DNA of 30,000 nt from contig JAUCBJ010004605.1 of assembly GCA_032718475.1 (NCBI GenBank), positions 1 to 30,000 on the forward strand. The letters are read 5' to 3'. The notes below the pieces were generated by a model that saw nothing but the letters and a program-made list of their open reading frames with translations, was not told where the DNA came from and ran no database searches. This document shows, one piece after another, positions 11,078 to 19,723 of the stretch. The translations under genes and the position numbers were made by a program. The stretch comes from Nemertoderma westbladi. Its lineage: Eukaryota; Xenacoelomorpha; Nemertodermatida; Nemertodermatidae. How positions within the stretch are numbered: position 1 is the stretch's first letter; each line of letters opens with the position of its first letter.

Positions 11078-12089
11078 CACTTCATTAAAGATTAGCAGTT
11101 GTATTATCATTGTTTTACGAACGAGTTTCCACGAACACAGAATGCTTGAGACTTCGATAGCTAAACATAAAATCAGGCTGTCTCAACTCTTAGCCAAAAT
11201 AATTTAACATTCATACATAACTAATAATGAAGGTTAGATTTCAAGTGAAAGTATGTAATATTTGCCAGGTAATTAATGGTTGTTAATAGTACGAATATGT
11301 AACAGCACACAATGTCCTTGCGATATTAATTCTACTCAATGTTTGACTATTTATTTGGCATGGAAACTATTTTGGGAGAATAACTCATATTTTGATGTGG
11401 GGCGAGTAATTATAATTTACTAATGGTTGCATTATATTGGGCTTATGTGGTGGTCTACACAGATTATAATATGGAATTTGACCTACACATGTTATACTTT
11501 CTAAACTGCTTGGATTAACTATTGCACAAATTTTGCCAAATATTTACCAGCTGTATTTGGGATCGATAATTTGGAAGGAAACGTGTTTTTTAGATCTTAT
11601 ACTTAATGTAAATATTGATACATACTGAAAAGCCTTGGTTATTACTTTACGATAAATCCATATGATATCAATTTATAGTGAGGGTAATATCTAAATATTT
11701 TCAGTGGACTCAAAATCACTTTGAAGTGATTAATTTATCTAAAATATTTTAAGAAAAATTGTTTATTTGCAATTTTTGTGAATTTTTTATGTAGTGAAAC
11801 AATGTTTCATTACATCGTATTATAGTGGGTAGCGCTTTCCAATATTATATTATTCGTTGAATTCGGTTGTTTAATCTGTTATCATGTAAAGTTTAATATA
11901 TCCATTTAAATAGTTAATTAATTATTCAATAAAAATTTAATATTATAATAAAGTTATTTAGTCGTTTTTAGGTTTTTAGATATTAAGTTATTTAAAGATA
12001 TTAGTTGTTGATACTTAATTAATAATTATTGCGGACATAGATTTAAATATTTTGCATAAGTCTACTTCGCAATTGTTAGTGAAACTTAA
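11078..12089. other. AT-rich spacer before castor exon 1
   Basis: No gene is supported. This is the upstream flank, 5' UTR or an intron of the castor gene. The last 35 bases hold an in-frame TAA (12087-12089) immediately before the ATG at 12090, and a possible weak 3' splice site (ATGCAG, ending at 12095). No clear TATA box or CpG-rich promoter is seen. Confidence 0.5.
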
Positions 12090-13128
12090 ATGCAGGGAAG
12101 TCCAACTGAAATACTGAGAAATCCCACTGAAATGGCGGGAAATCAAACTGAAATTGTGGGAAATGCAATCGAAATGACGGGAAGTCCAACTGAAATGACG
12201 GGAAGTCCAACTGAAATGAAGGGAAGTCCAACTGAAATGACGGAAAGTCCAACTGAAATGACGGGAAGTCCAACTGAAATGACGGGAAGTCCAACTGAAA
12301 TGACGGGAAGTCCAACTGAAATTACGGGAATTCCAACTGAAATGACGGGAAGTCCAACTGAAATGACGGGAAGTCTCAGTGAGCTGCTCTATGGGGGCGG
12401 AAACAAATATGCTACTGATGGTGCAGTAGATCGACTCAACACCATTATAAACCGTCGGCGACTTCTCCAGAGAGAGTCCAACGCTACTGGGTGCTCTAAG
12501 AATCGTGTACAATATAAGGTGGAGACAGTCAATGTCTTTAAATCGAAGAGAAAACGATTCACGCCTTTGAAAAGGTCTGAAATAATTAACGATGTAGAAG
12601 AAGACGACACAGATAGAGAGACATTAACTTACGACATGGTAGACGCGCCGTTAGACCTGTCTATTAAAGCTAAACCGGCCAAACACAGAACCCAACTGCG
12701 GCCAATAGGCACCGGAAGTAAGTACACAAGGAAAACGAGACCAATCGGAACTTGGAATCCGATAACGCATGACGTCACAAACATCGGGGATTACGGAATG
12801 ATGGGAGTGACGTCAGAAGCGGATGGTGATGTCGGCACATCTGAGTACCAACTCGACGAACTTTCGGGGGTCCCTCTGGACGATTCTCCTACCGACGAAT
12901 ACAGTTCGGATGGCAGCGAATGGGACGAACCGGATTTGGCGCCGACCAACGTTCTCCTTCATCATATGACCAACAAAGCACCGCAGCCGCGCAGACCAGT
13001 CGCCTCCAAGGGGGATATCAGACGACGGGGATTCACAACAGACCGCGCAGTAGTAGCCAGCCAATCAGCGTCTTCTGTCGCCTATACGAGCTACACGCAG
13101 ACTCTTGATTGGTCAATGAATCCTTCAG
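12090..13128 (+). CDS. casz1: castor exon 1 (N-terminal region, CtBP motif)
   Basis: An open frame of 346 codons plus one base. Residues 3-95 are a 7-residue repeat (SPTEMTG). After it comes SELLYGGGNKY and an RLNTIINRRRLL segment. A basic cluster KSKRKR at residues 151-156 may be a nuclear localisation signal. An acidic EEDDTDRE stretch follows, and PLDLSIK at residues 187-193 (12648-12668) matches the PxDLS motif bound by the corepressor CtBP. The rest is Ser/Asp-rich with no fold I recognise. The end at TTCAG|GTTGGT leaves phase 1, which joins exon 2 as a glycine codon; past it the frame runs on only to 13214, into an inverted-repeat element. The start is uncertain: TAA lies just before ATG 12090, whose context is weak. 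An acceptor at 12094-12095, or at 12378-12379 after the repeat, is also possible. Confidence 0.65.
12095..12376 (+). repeat. casz1: 21-bp coding minisatellite (7-residue SPTEMTG repeat)
   Basis: Thirteen tandem 21-bp copies in frame with castor exon 1. The first four are diverged (SPTEILR, NPTEMAG, NQTEIVG, NAIEMTG) while most of the later ones are SPTEMTG, a gradient typical of growth from one side. The period preserves the frame. The opposite strand is also open, so openness alone does not prove translation. If exon 1 really starts after 12379, the array is intronic. Confidence 0.9.
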
Positions 13129-13236
13129 GTTGGTGCGTGGAACTGTCATGTTATGTTGCCGATTGTGGGACAGTTGAGCACAGCTTAGCGAAATGGGTAT
13201 TGACATCCAGGTGAAAGAGGTACGGTAGCCCAAACC

Positions 13237-13511
13237 CTTTTTCGAGAGCAAACTTTCTTTTTCTAATTTGATGCAGCATATCAAATTAACATTTAGACAT
13301 GTCAAAATGTAATTGTCAAATTAATATTTTTAAGATGTCATAATGTCAAAATGTAAATTTGAAAATGATATTTTGACATGTCAAAATGACAATTTGAAAA
13401 ATACATTTTGACGTTGTAAATTTGAAATTGATATTTTGACATGTCATGTCTAAATGTGAATTTGGTATGCTGTATCAAATGATAAAAATAAAGTTTGCTC
13501 TCGAAAAAAGT
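13237..13511. mobile_element. Foldback / MITE-like inverted repeat in intron 1
   Basis: The left arm 13237-13301 (CTTTTTCGAGAGCAAACTTT...CATTTAGACATG) is the reverse complement of 13445-13511 at about 90 percent by eye. The middle contains further TTTGACATGTCAAA-type repeats, centred on a perfect 18-bp palindrome ATTTTGACATGTCAAAAT at 13370-13387. Weaker arm similarity continues outward (AAGAGG..TAC). There is no coding capacity. This is the form of a miniature inverted-repeat transposable element; I could not identify a clear target-site duplication or family. Confidence 0.75.
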
Positions 13512-13954
13512 ACGGCCTCTTTTGGTCACCGTGAAGCGGAAACTACTGGTTGGAATTCTGGTGGCTGTAAACATTTCTGACCATTCCCGACATTGCTAAG
13601 CTGTATGCTCAATCAAAAATGATAACGATATATTGACGATAATATAACGGTATAATGATAATCCTATACAGTATCTCTATTGCATAGCTACTACACATAC
13701 ATGAATGAAATGTTCGTGAATGTTATTTATAAAATAAGCATCCAGCAAATAAGAATTCGTAAAATCTTTGAATGCTTCAGCTATTTTTCAACTAAATTCA
13801 GACATTAGTACATATGTGGAATCCTTACAACGAAAGCTTTTTAGTGATTATAGAAATAAGAGAGTGAATAGCGAAGAGTTTGATTTCGCAAAAGAAACCT
13901 TTTTAAAAGCTTAAAAAAATTTAGGCAAAATTTTAAAAATTTTTAGAAAACTTT

Positions 13955-13966
13955 GGGGGGGGGGGG
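13955..13966. repeat. Poly(G) tract, 12 G, in intron 1
   Basis: Twelve consecutive G on the transcribed-sense strand after a T-rich, A-rich stretch. It is the second long G run of the window. Confidence 0.9.
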
Positions 13967-14394
13967 TGTTGTGCGTGTCATCAGAAAATGACGCTATATT
14001 ACGGGTCATGGTGTAATACCAATTGTAATGATTAGAAAAGGAAGGGGATTCTTGCATTCAGGAAATCATGGGGGTTAAGTATGTGTGTATGTATGTCTGT
14101 CTGTCTACAATTCATGTAATCTAGAGTCCAGGCTGGCTTGTCACTCCAGGTAATAACAAACAGTTCCCTCCACTCTCAACCCAACCCCGTGTAGTTGACT
14201 ACTGGGGACTATAAGTAGTTAACTATAATTATTGGCTATTAAACTTGGTTGTCTCTAAAGTATCTGTTTTAGAGGATGTGTAGTGTGTACGTGTGTGCAG
14301 TAATGCTATTTTTGTTTGTCTATCGACGGCTTATTGTATAGAGTTCTGCCTGTTTTGGCTGTTTTAAGTTACCAAATTAATTTGCCTTCCATAG

Positions 14395-14621
14395 GACCCA
14401 CAAACACCAGCATAGAAGCTAATAGATGGCTGCCCGAAGAGCCATCAAATATAATTAGCCAATCAGCAGCTGGGAATACAACACTGGTAGAAGGAATGGC
14501 CAATCACCCGTACGGGAAATACCTTGCCAAGTATGGCACCAAGTTCCTGTGTGGAGTTCCTTTCTGTCAAACAAGTTTCAGAGAACACTTCCACTGCAAA
14601 TCCGCCGGATGTTACAATATG
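14395..14621 (+). CDS. casz1: castor exon 2 (first half of finger module 1)
   Basis: Encodes residues 347-422. A polar lead (PTNTSIEANRWLPEEP) is followed by YGKYLAKYGTKFLCG, which parallels the YxKYIARF..CG entry to the first finger of CASZ1. Zinc ligands visible are C399 and C404 (LCGVPFC), the HFHC block at 411-414 and C419 (C-x4-C). The module's final H-x3-H lies in exon 3. The acceptor TTGCCTTCCATAG gives phase 1, compatible with exon 1. The exon ends after a complete codon at ATATG|GTGAGT. Its last 12 bases are the start of a tandem array that runs into the intron, so the true donor is the first of many similar strings. The frame stays open to 14720 through the array; that extension is not castor-like and I treat it as intron. 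Confidence 0.9.
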
Positions 14622-15672
14622 GTGAGTTGTGTGATAATGTTACAATATGGCGAGTTGTGTGATAATGTTACAATACAATATGGTAGGTTGTGTGATAATG
14701 TTACTGTTACAATATGGTAAGTTGTGTGATAATGTTACTGTTACTGTTACAATATGGTGAGTTGAGTGATCATGTTATAATATGGCGAGTTGTGTGATAA
14801 TGTTACAATATGGCGAGTTGTGTTATAATGTTACAATACAATATGGTAGGTTGTGTGATAATGTTACTGTTACAATATGGTGAGTTGTGTGATAATGTTA
14901 CAATATGGCGAGTTGTGTGATAATGTTACAATATGGCGAGTTGTGTGATAATGTTACAATACAATATGGTAAGTTGTGTGATAATATTACTGTTACAATA
15001 TGGTGAGTTGTGTGATAATGTTACAATATGGTGAGTTGTGTGATAATGTTACAATATGGCGAGTTGTGTGATAATGTTACAATATGGCGAGTTGTGTGAT
15101 AATGTTACAATACAATATGGTGAGTTGTGTGATAATGTTACAATATGGTGAGTTGTGTGATAATGTTACTGTTACAATATGGTGAGTTGTGTGATAATGT
15201 TACAATATGGCGAGTTGTGTGATAATGTTACAATACAATATGGTAAGTTGTGTGATAATGTTACTGTTACAATATGGTAAGTTGTGTGATAATGTTACTG
15301 TTACAATATGGTGAGTTGTGTGATAATGTTACTGTTACAATATGGTGTGTTGTGTGATAATGTTACAATATGGTGAGTTGTGTGATAATGTTACAATTGG
15401 TGAGTTGTGTGAGATAATATGTTACAATATGGTGAGTTGTGTGAGATAATAATGTTACAATATATGGTGAGTTGTGTGAGATAATATGTTACAATATGGT
15501 GAGTTGTGTGATAATGTTACAATATGGTGAGTTGTGTGAGATAATAATGTTACAATATGGTGAGTTGTGTGAGATAATATGTTACAATATGGTGAGTTGT
15601 GTGATAATGTTACAATATGGTGAGTTGTGTGAGATAATAATGTTACAATATATGGTGAGTTGTGTGAGATAT
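14610..15672 (+). repeat. casz1: 28-bp-class minisatellite spanning the exon 2 donor
   Basis: About 35 copies of a unit made of GTTACAATATG plus GTGAGTTGTGTGATAAT. The basic length is 28 bp; versions of 33-34 bp carry an added ACAAT or GTTACT, and the 3' copies have GAGATAATA. The first copy is the end of exon 2 with its splice donor. The base pair that defines the donor varies between copies: GGTGAG (donor-like), GGTAAG (stronger), GGCGAG (GC instead of GT) and GGTGTG. The array makes up about four fifths of intron 2. Confidence 0.95.
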
Positions 15673-15930
15673 AACGCTAGAAGTTTTATTTATTCAAAAC
15701 GCCAGCCTTTCTGGTTTAGCTGCTTCAAGAAGTCAGTCTGTTAATTTAATTAAAATTGAACCATATAACTTACTTACGCATAAGACTTAACTTTTCATAC
15801 TTATTTAATAAGCATATAGAGTCAGTGCTGTTATAAGTTAAACATGTGACTTGGAGGTACGTCACATAAGGAAAGGATAGCTAATTATCCGGATATCCGA
15901 TATGTTAATTAACCCACACGGTACATTTAG

Positions 15931-16095
15931 AAATTATCGCGAAAGGAAGATGTTATTCGCCATTTCAACTACCACAAGAAAAAAGACCAAAGCTTAGCCT
16001 ACGGGTTCATGAGATTCTGCCAGACGGAAAACTGCGACGCTTCGTACCCCGATTGTAAACTTAACAAACTTCATACTCACTACCACTGCTTGCAG
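15931..16095 (+). CDS. casz1: castor exon 3 (end of finger module 1, start of module 2)
   Basis: Exactly 55 codons, phase 0 at both ends (residues 423-477). It opens with KLSRKEDVIRHFNYHKKKDQSLAYGFMRF, which aligns by eye with the castor segment SKQDVIRHYN.H of other animals and supplies the H-x3-H ligands of module 1. Module 2 begins with ENCDASYPDC and the HYHC block. The acceptor GTACATTTAG|AAA has a weak pyrimidine tract; the donor CAG|GTAAAC is good. No ATG opens this exon, so its first 26 codons are recognisable only by homology and phase. Confidence 0.93.
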
Positions 16096-16451
16096 GTAAA
16101 CAAAGCAATATTTAATAATTTATTGTTACGGTATTATTCTACACATGATAACGGCAATCATCGGGTTCCATCATACTTGAATTCGTATTTACTTTCAGTA
16201 TATATGAGATATCTATAGTTCTTTGTCAATTATTACTGATTTTTGTGAGGATCCTGGGGGAATAAAGAACATGATTGGGTGGATGGTTGGTTACGGATGT
16301 TGAACATTGGGAGTTAGTGTGGCACCCTCCCTGCCTTATAGGTAACAGCCAAGAGAACGCAGACAGGAACGCAGGTTGCCCCCAGTGTTTCCGGTTTCGC
16401 GGTCGTCCTACGATTGTACTGCATCTACTATGTATGCTAATTCCCTTGCAG
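16096..16451 (+). other. casz1: Intron 3 of castor (356 bp)
   Basis: CAG|GTAAAC to TTCCCTTGCAG|AAA, phase 0. Open frames on both strands across 16226-16647 are shadows of the following exon and carry no recognisable domain. I see no repeat or RNA gene inside. Confidence 0.85.
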
Positions 16452-16624
16452 AAAGGATGCCGCCGTGTGTACACCAGCACATCCGACGTTCTATCGCATA
16501 GAAACTTTCACGACAAATACTCGGCTTTGGTACACGATGGATTCCAACGGTACAGCGCGGCAGAAGATTGCGGGATATCGGTGTGTCCCTTCTACTGGGA
16601 CCGGACAACTCACTTCCACTGTCT
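16452..16624 (+). CDS. casz1: castor exon 4 (end of module 2, start of module 3)
   Basis: Residues 478-534 plus two bases of the next codon. [20 protein letters not shown] completes module 2 (C-x4-C shared with exon 3, then H-x3-H) and contains the very conserved castor string VYTSTSDV. It continues as [17 protein letters not shown]...TTHFHC, the start of module 3. This is the clearest family match in the window. The acceptor CTAATTCCCTTGCAG is strong; the donor CTCT|GTAAGT? reads TGTCT|GTAAGT and leaves phase 2, which exon 5 completes as a leucine. Confidence 0.95.
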
Positions 16625-16752
16625 GTAAGTGAATAACCAAATAACAACCAGCTTTCACTATCTGTATAACTAAGTAAGAACCTAATTCCATTGTCTGTAG
16701 CATAATATAACGCATAAGAAGGCTCTGTCTAATTGATATTTCCTAATTACAG

Positions 16753-16886
16753 GCGATCTGATTGTAACTTTGCGTTTAAACAGAAGTGCGACATAGAGAA
16801 ACACAAGGGTTACCACATCAGAGATTTCCAATATAGAGAACAAGGGTTCCGCAAATACAGCAAATATGAATTGTGTCCATTTAATG
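16753..16886 (+). CDS. casz1: castor exon 5 (end of module 3, start of module 4)
   Basis: Residues 535-579. RSDCNFAFKQKCDIEKHKGYH finishes module 3 with C and H-x3-H ligands and matches the castor FTFKNKCDIEKHKSYH consensus. It is followed by GFRKYSKYELCPFN, the lead into module 4, which parallels the GFKKFYKYEEC segment of CASZ1. Acceptor TTCCTAATTACAG, donor AATG|GTAATT (phase 1). The intron before it is only 128 bp and the one after 137 bp, so this part of the gene is very compact. Confidence 0.94.
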
Positions 16887-17023
16887 GTAATTTAAATATT
16901 AACTATTAACATATTGGGCCGGAGATATATAACAATCAGAAATTATTTATAAGTAACAAATTTTACTGTATAATTTAAAATACTAACTGTTTTAAATAAC
17001 ATAAAACAATTACATTCAAATAG

Positions 17024-17293
17024 GGTGTCAATTTAAGAACAGATACAATCACTTCCATTGCCTTATACCTGGGTGTGAGTTCAACTTTACGGCGGCCAAT
17101 CAGATAGCTGCACACAAACGCAAGCATGAACGACATGTACAACAAATCGCCGCGGAGAGACAAAAGAATGTGCGACCATATCTTAAAGATATTCACTTGG
17201 AAATTCCGCCGCCACATAATAATAATACACGGTCAGAAACCCAGGAAGAAAAAATAGTAAAATTAGAAGATTTTACTCCAAACACTAACACAG
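17024..17293 (+). CDS. casz1: castor exon 6 (module 4 and C-terminal tail of cluster)
   Basis: Residues 580-669. GCQFKNRYNHFHCLIPGCEFNF...QIAAHKRKHERH completes module 4, with the HFHC block, C-x4-C and the H-x3-H inside HKRKHERH, a castor hallmark that also ends the first finger cluster of CASZ1. The tail is polar and basic, then acidic. VKLE at 658-661 fits the sumoylation consensus (hydrophobic-K-x-E). The acceptor ATTCAAATAG|GG has a poor pyrimidine tract, but phase and homology across the junction (CPFN|GCQF) are convincing. Donor ACAG|GTAGGT, phase 1. Confidence 0.94.
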
Positions 17294-18768
17294 GTAGGTG
17301 TTAGGTTAGATTAAACGTTAGGTGTTATTATATTTACACCTATATCTTGTGTCTATAATCTAACTCTTATGTTATCACTAGACCTCCGGTCCTTGTCCGT
17401 CCATGTAACTATAATTATTACTATTTATTCCACAAAATTACGATTTATAGACGCCGTCTCTGGAATATAGATTGGCCTTTATTCCTACAAAGATGGGAGT
17501 GAAACAAAGGTACCTAAATATCGTGCGATTTTCTGTACTGGTACTGCTGTAAACATGCTAACCCTATCAAAACAGCAACACAATTCGTTAAATTTGGGCA
17601 GTACCTTTTATTTATAGGTACATATAGGTGGTACCTTTATAGGCAGCCGACTGTACCTGTACCTTTTAAGAATTTCAGCTAATAAGCAGATAAGTGATAT
17701 ATAAAGATTTATATTATTTTTCACTGCAATTTTATTTTAGCTAAGAAGACTTTTAATTAAGGGGGGCTTTGTTCATAATTTTAAAGCAGTTTTACCTTTT
17801 TTCTTTCAGTAATTTTAAAGTGTTGTTTAATCTGTGTTGTGATTATAATTAAGAATACCTTTTCCTCTTTACATTCCATTCAGTGTAAAAATTATTTTAA
17901 TAATGAAAACGTCTGCGACTTATGTAGTTAGCAGTTTCATATTTTGTTCATGTGAGACAAAAATACAAGCTAATAGCAATACTGCCTGGTGGTACAACAG
18001 CAGCACAGCATAACAAGCTCTGTCTACTTACACACATACAGTGAGAGTAGGCCTATGGAATATTCGGTTGCAATTCGATGTTGGGAAAAAAATTAAAAAG
18101 TAATTTGTGTTCGAGTTACGTTTTAAGTTAATTTAAATTAGTTTCTTTAAATTAGTATTACCGTAAATTAGTTTTCAATATATTATCATCACTGAACCTG
18201 TATTCTGTCGTATTATTTACATTATTTTGGAGGGATCCCTTTTGGATGTCCTTATTCCTCACACGTGTTTGTTTGTTTGTTTGTGGGTTTGTTTGTGTGT
18301 TTGTACACACAACTTCTTTCACCTAATGTTGATGGAATTGGATGAAACTCTGATGATAGGTTCATGTTGTGCTCAGCTTGTGTATGCAAGGTTTTGGTTG
18401 CTAGGGACCTGTTGGTTGCCTAGCAACAGTGAAATTAATTCTATAATGACTGATTATAATCGTATAATTCACTCAATCAAAATTCTGTCGACACCCCATA
18501 GGGAGTATCTATTGGACTTGCTTTCTGCAAAATTTCGCTTTATTTCGTTCAGAATTGTAGATACATTTCCTACTGACAGTGTTTTTTTTAACCTACAGTA
18601 CTTTACTACTATACAGTATATACATACTATTGCCCGATGTTTCGTTATTAGGCTGCCCTGCATAGACGCGTAATTTATTACAACAATATTGATAGCAATG
18701 GATCCGTCCATTATTGCCAGCTCTCGCTGGCAAGCTTGTAAAACTTGTTTATTACATTTTCACATTAG
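17294..18768 (+). other. casz1: Intron 6 of castor (1475 bp)
   Basis: No exon is seen inside. It contains GTACCTTTTA-type direct and inverted copies near 17601-17670, a TTTG/TGTTTG microsatellite (about 18267-18300), and an X-box-like palindrome (18415-18427). The open frame at 18227-18673 starts in microsatellite text and has no recognisable domain; I regard it as chance or part of an old interspersed repeat. Confidence 0.7.
18395..18427. promoter_or_regulatory. X-box-like (RFX) palindrome candidate
   Basis: GTTGCCTAGCAAC at 18415-18427 matches the RFX-factor X-box consensus (GTTGCC..RGCAAC). A second half-site GTTGCTAGG lies 20 bases upstream and can pair with CCTAGCAAC to form a hairpin. 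It lies inside a castor intron, but also beside microsatellite text that may belong to a dispersed repeat. Function is inferred from sequence match only. Confidence 0.35.
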
Positions 18769-19103
18769 ATACAACCACAAGAGACCACAAAGCGATAAAA
18801 CAAGAGCAACGCAAACCAACTTCGACCGAGGGATACCTAACACCTCCGAAACTATCTATTGACGAAAGGAATAGAGTCCCCAGGGATTGCGACAACACAC
18901 CCGATAATTACAAATTACCCGGTAATTACAAATTAGCCAATCAAATTCAACAGGTCTTAAATCCCATACTCCTCCACGCCAATGCTGATAGTCCCCATAA
19001 GTTAAAAGCAATAAATTCTGCGAGCCAAATCATAGGGCAGGATGGTTCTTTATCTAATGAGGCTAGGGGAATGTTACAACTTGCACAAAGTTTGGATATG
19101 AAG
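18769..19103 (+). CDS. casz1: castor exon 7 (linker between finger groups)
   Basis: Residues 670-781. No fold is recognised. TTTRDHKAIKQEQRK opens it, with IKQE at 679-682 fitting the sumoylation consensus. A Tyr/Pro-rich stretch with two NYKLP/NYKLA repeats follows, and then a helix-prone Q/L/N-rich segment (QIQQVLNPILL, ARGMLQLAQSLDMK). The frame is open from 18714. The acceptor TTTTCACATTAG|AT matches the phase of exon 6 (giving Asp), and donor GAAG|GTTAGC leaves phase 0. CASZ1 proteins have a long poorly conserved linker at this point, so lack of similarity is expected. Confidence 0.75.
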
Positions 19104-19285
19104 GTTAGCATTACATTATTTGATATTTTTAATCTAATTCTCAAGCTTCGAAAAGTAAAGAATGGCCGATGTAGGAACAAATTAAATGAAATATCGACGG
19201 GTCAGGTCAGACAAACATACAATTAGAGAGATACACCGTTAGCTTATCAACTCAACAAAACCTGTACATTTCCAATATATTTCAG

Positions 19286-19428
19286 GGAACCAATTTAGAT
19301 ATGGGAATGTCATTGAATCTCAGCTCAGGAACGATGGAGTCGGGGAGCCCCATCGATGCAACTATTACACAATATCAAGAATTGATCTGTTTTTGTGCAA
19401 ATAACCGCTTTTCATTCCACGACAATAA
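19286..19428 (+). CDS. casz1: castor exon 8 (linker and lead to finger module 5)
   Basis: Residues 782-828 plus two bases. GTNLDMGMSLNLSSGTMESGSPIDATITQ (in the first two thirds) is Ser/Gly/Met-rich with no recognised domain. The end, ICFCANNRFSFHDNK, is the lead into the next finger: RFSFHDNK|NPC parallels the FLQF....DPC entry of a CASZ1 finger. Acceptor ATATATTTCAG|GGA, phase 0; donor AATAA|GTAAGT, phase 2, a strong donor. If the intron were retained the frame would stop at the TAA of AAG-TAA. Confidence 0.8.
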
Positions 19429-19456
19429 GTAAGTTGAATTAGTAAGATTAAGACTT

Positions 19457-19511
19457 GGGGTGGGGATGGAGGTGGGGGTGTGGGTTTGGGTGGGGGTGGG
19501 GGTGGTGGGGG
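19457..19511 (+). other. G-rich tract in intron 8, G-quadruplex candidate
   Basis: More than ten runs of three to five G with one- to six-base spacers (GGGG-T-GGGG...GGGGG-T-GGGGG) on the sense strand, so the pre-mRNA could form G-quadruplexes. It lies 30 bp after the exon 8 donor and about 210 bp before exon 9. G runs near 5' splice sites often act as intronic splicing enhancers; here that is inference. Confidence 0.7.
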
Positions 19512-19723
19512 TTCCGTTTCCCATAACCCTTCTGCTGAATGTTAGCTAAATAACTACCATTACCTCTATGGGGTATAGTTCCGGGGGGACCACATAGAAA
19601 AATAAGTCATCAGACTTTGTGCGTAAACCCAAACTGCTCGGCCGAAGTAAACGTTCCTTTTTACTCATTTGCTTTTTACCATGGATATATACTTTGCCCA
19701 AACATTGTCAATGTTTGTTACAG

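Larger units (their letters stand above)
13129..14394 (+). other. casz1: Intron 1 of castor (1266 bp)
   Basis: Donor TTCAG|GTTGGT is modest; acceptor TTGCCTTCCATAG|GA is good. The intron holds a foldback element (13237-13511), a G12 run, TGTC/TATG microsatellite text near 14080-14105, and otherwise AT-rich sequence. I see no other exon in it. Confidence 0.6.

Noticed and set aside
14316-14394. Upstream extension of exon 2 with its own ATG-like start
   Set aside because: The codons before 14395 are pyrimidine-rich intron text ending in a good acceptor; phase to exon 1 fits exactly at 14395.
16226-16715. Reading frames on the - strand opposite exon 4
   Set aside because: Shadows of the castor exon; no independent motif.
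18227-18673. Open frame of 148 codons in intron 6
   Set aside because: Starts in TTTG/TGTTTG microsatellite text, has no castor or other recognisable domain, and phase-fitting exons lie on both sides without it.
19598-19723. Exon 9 starting at 19598 rather than 19724
   Set aside because: Phase would fit and the frame is open, but the acceptor ACCACATAG follows a G-rich run, and the added residues break the family spacing between the RF.F lead and NPC. I keep it only as an alternative.
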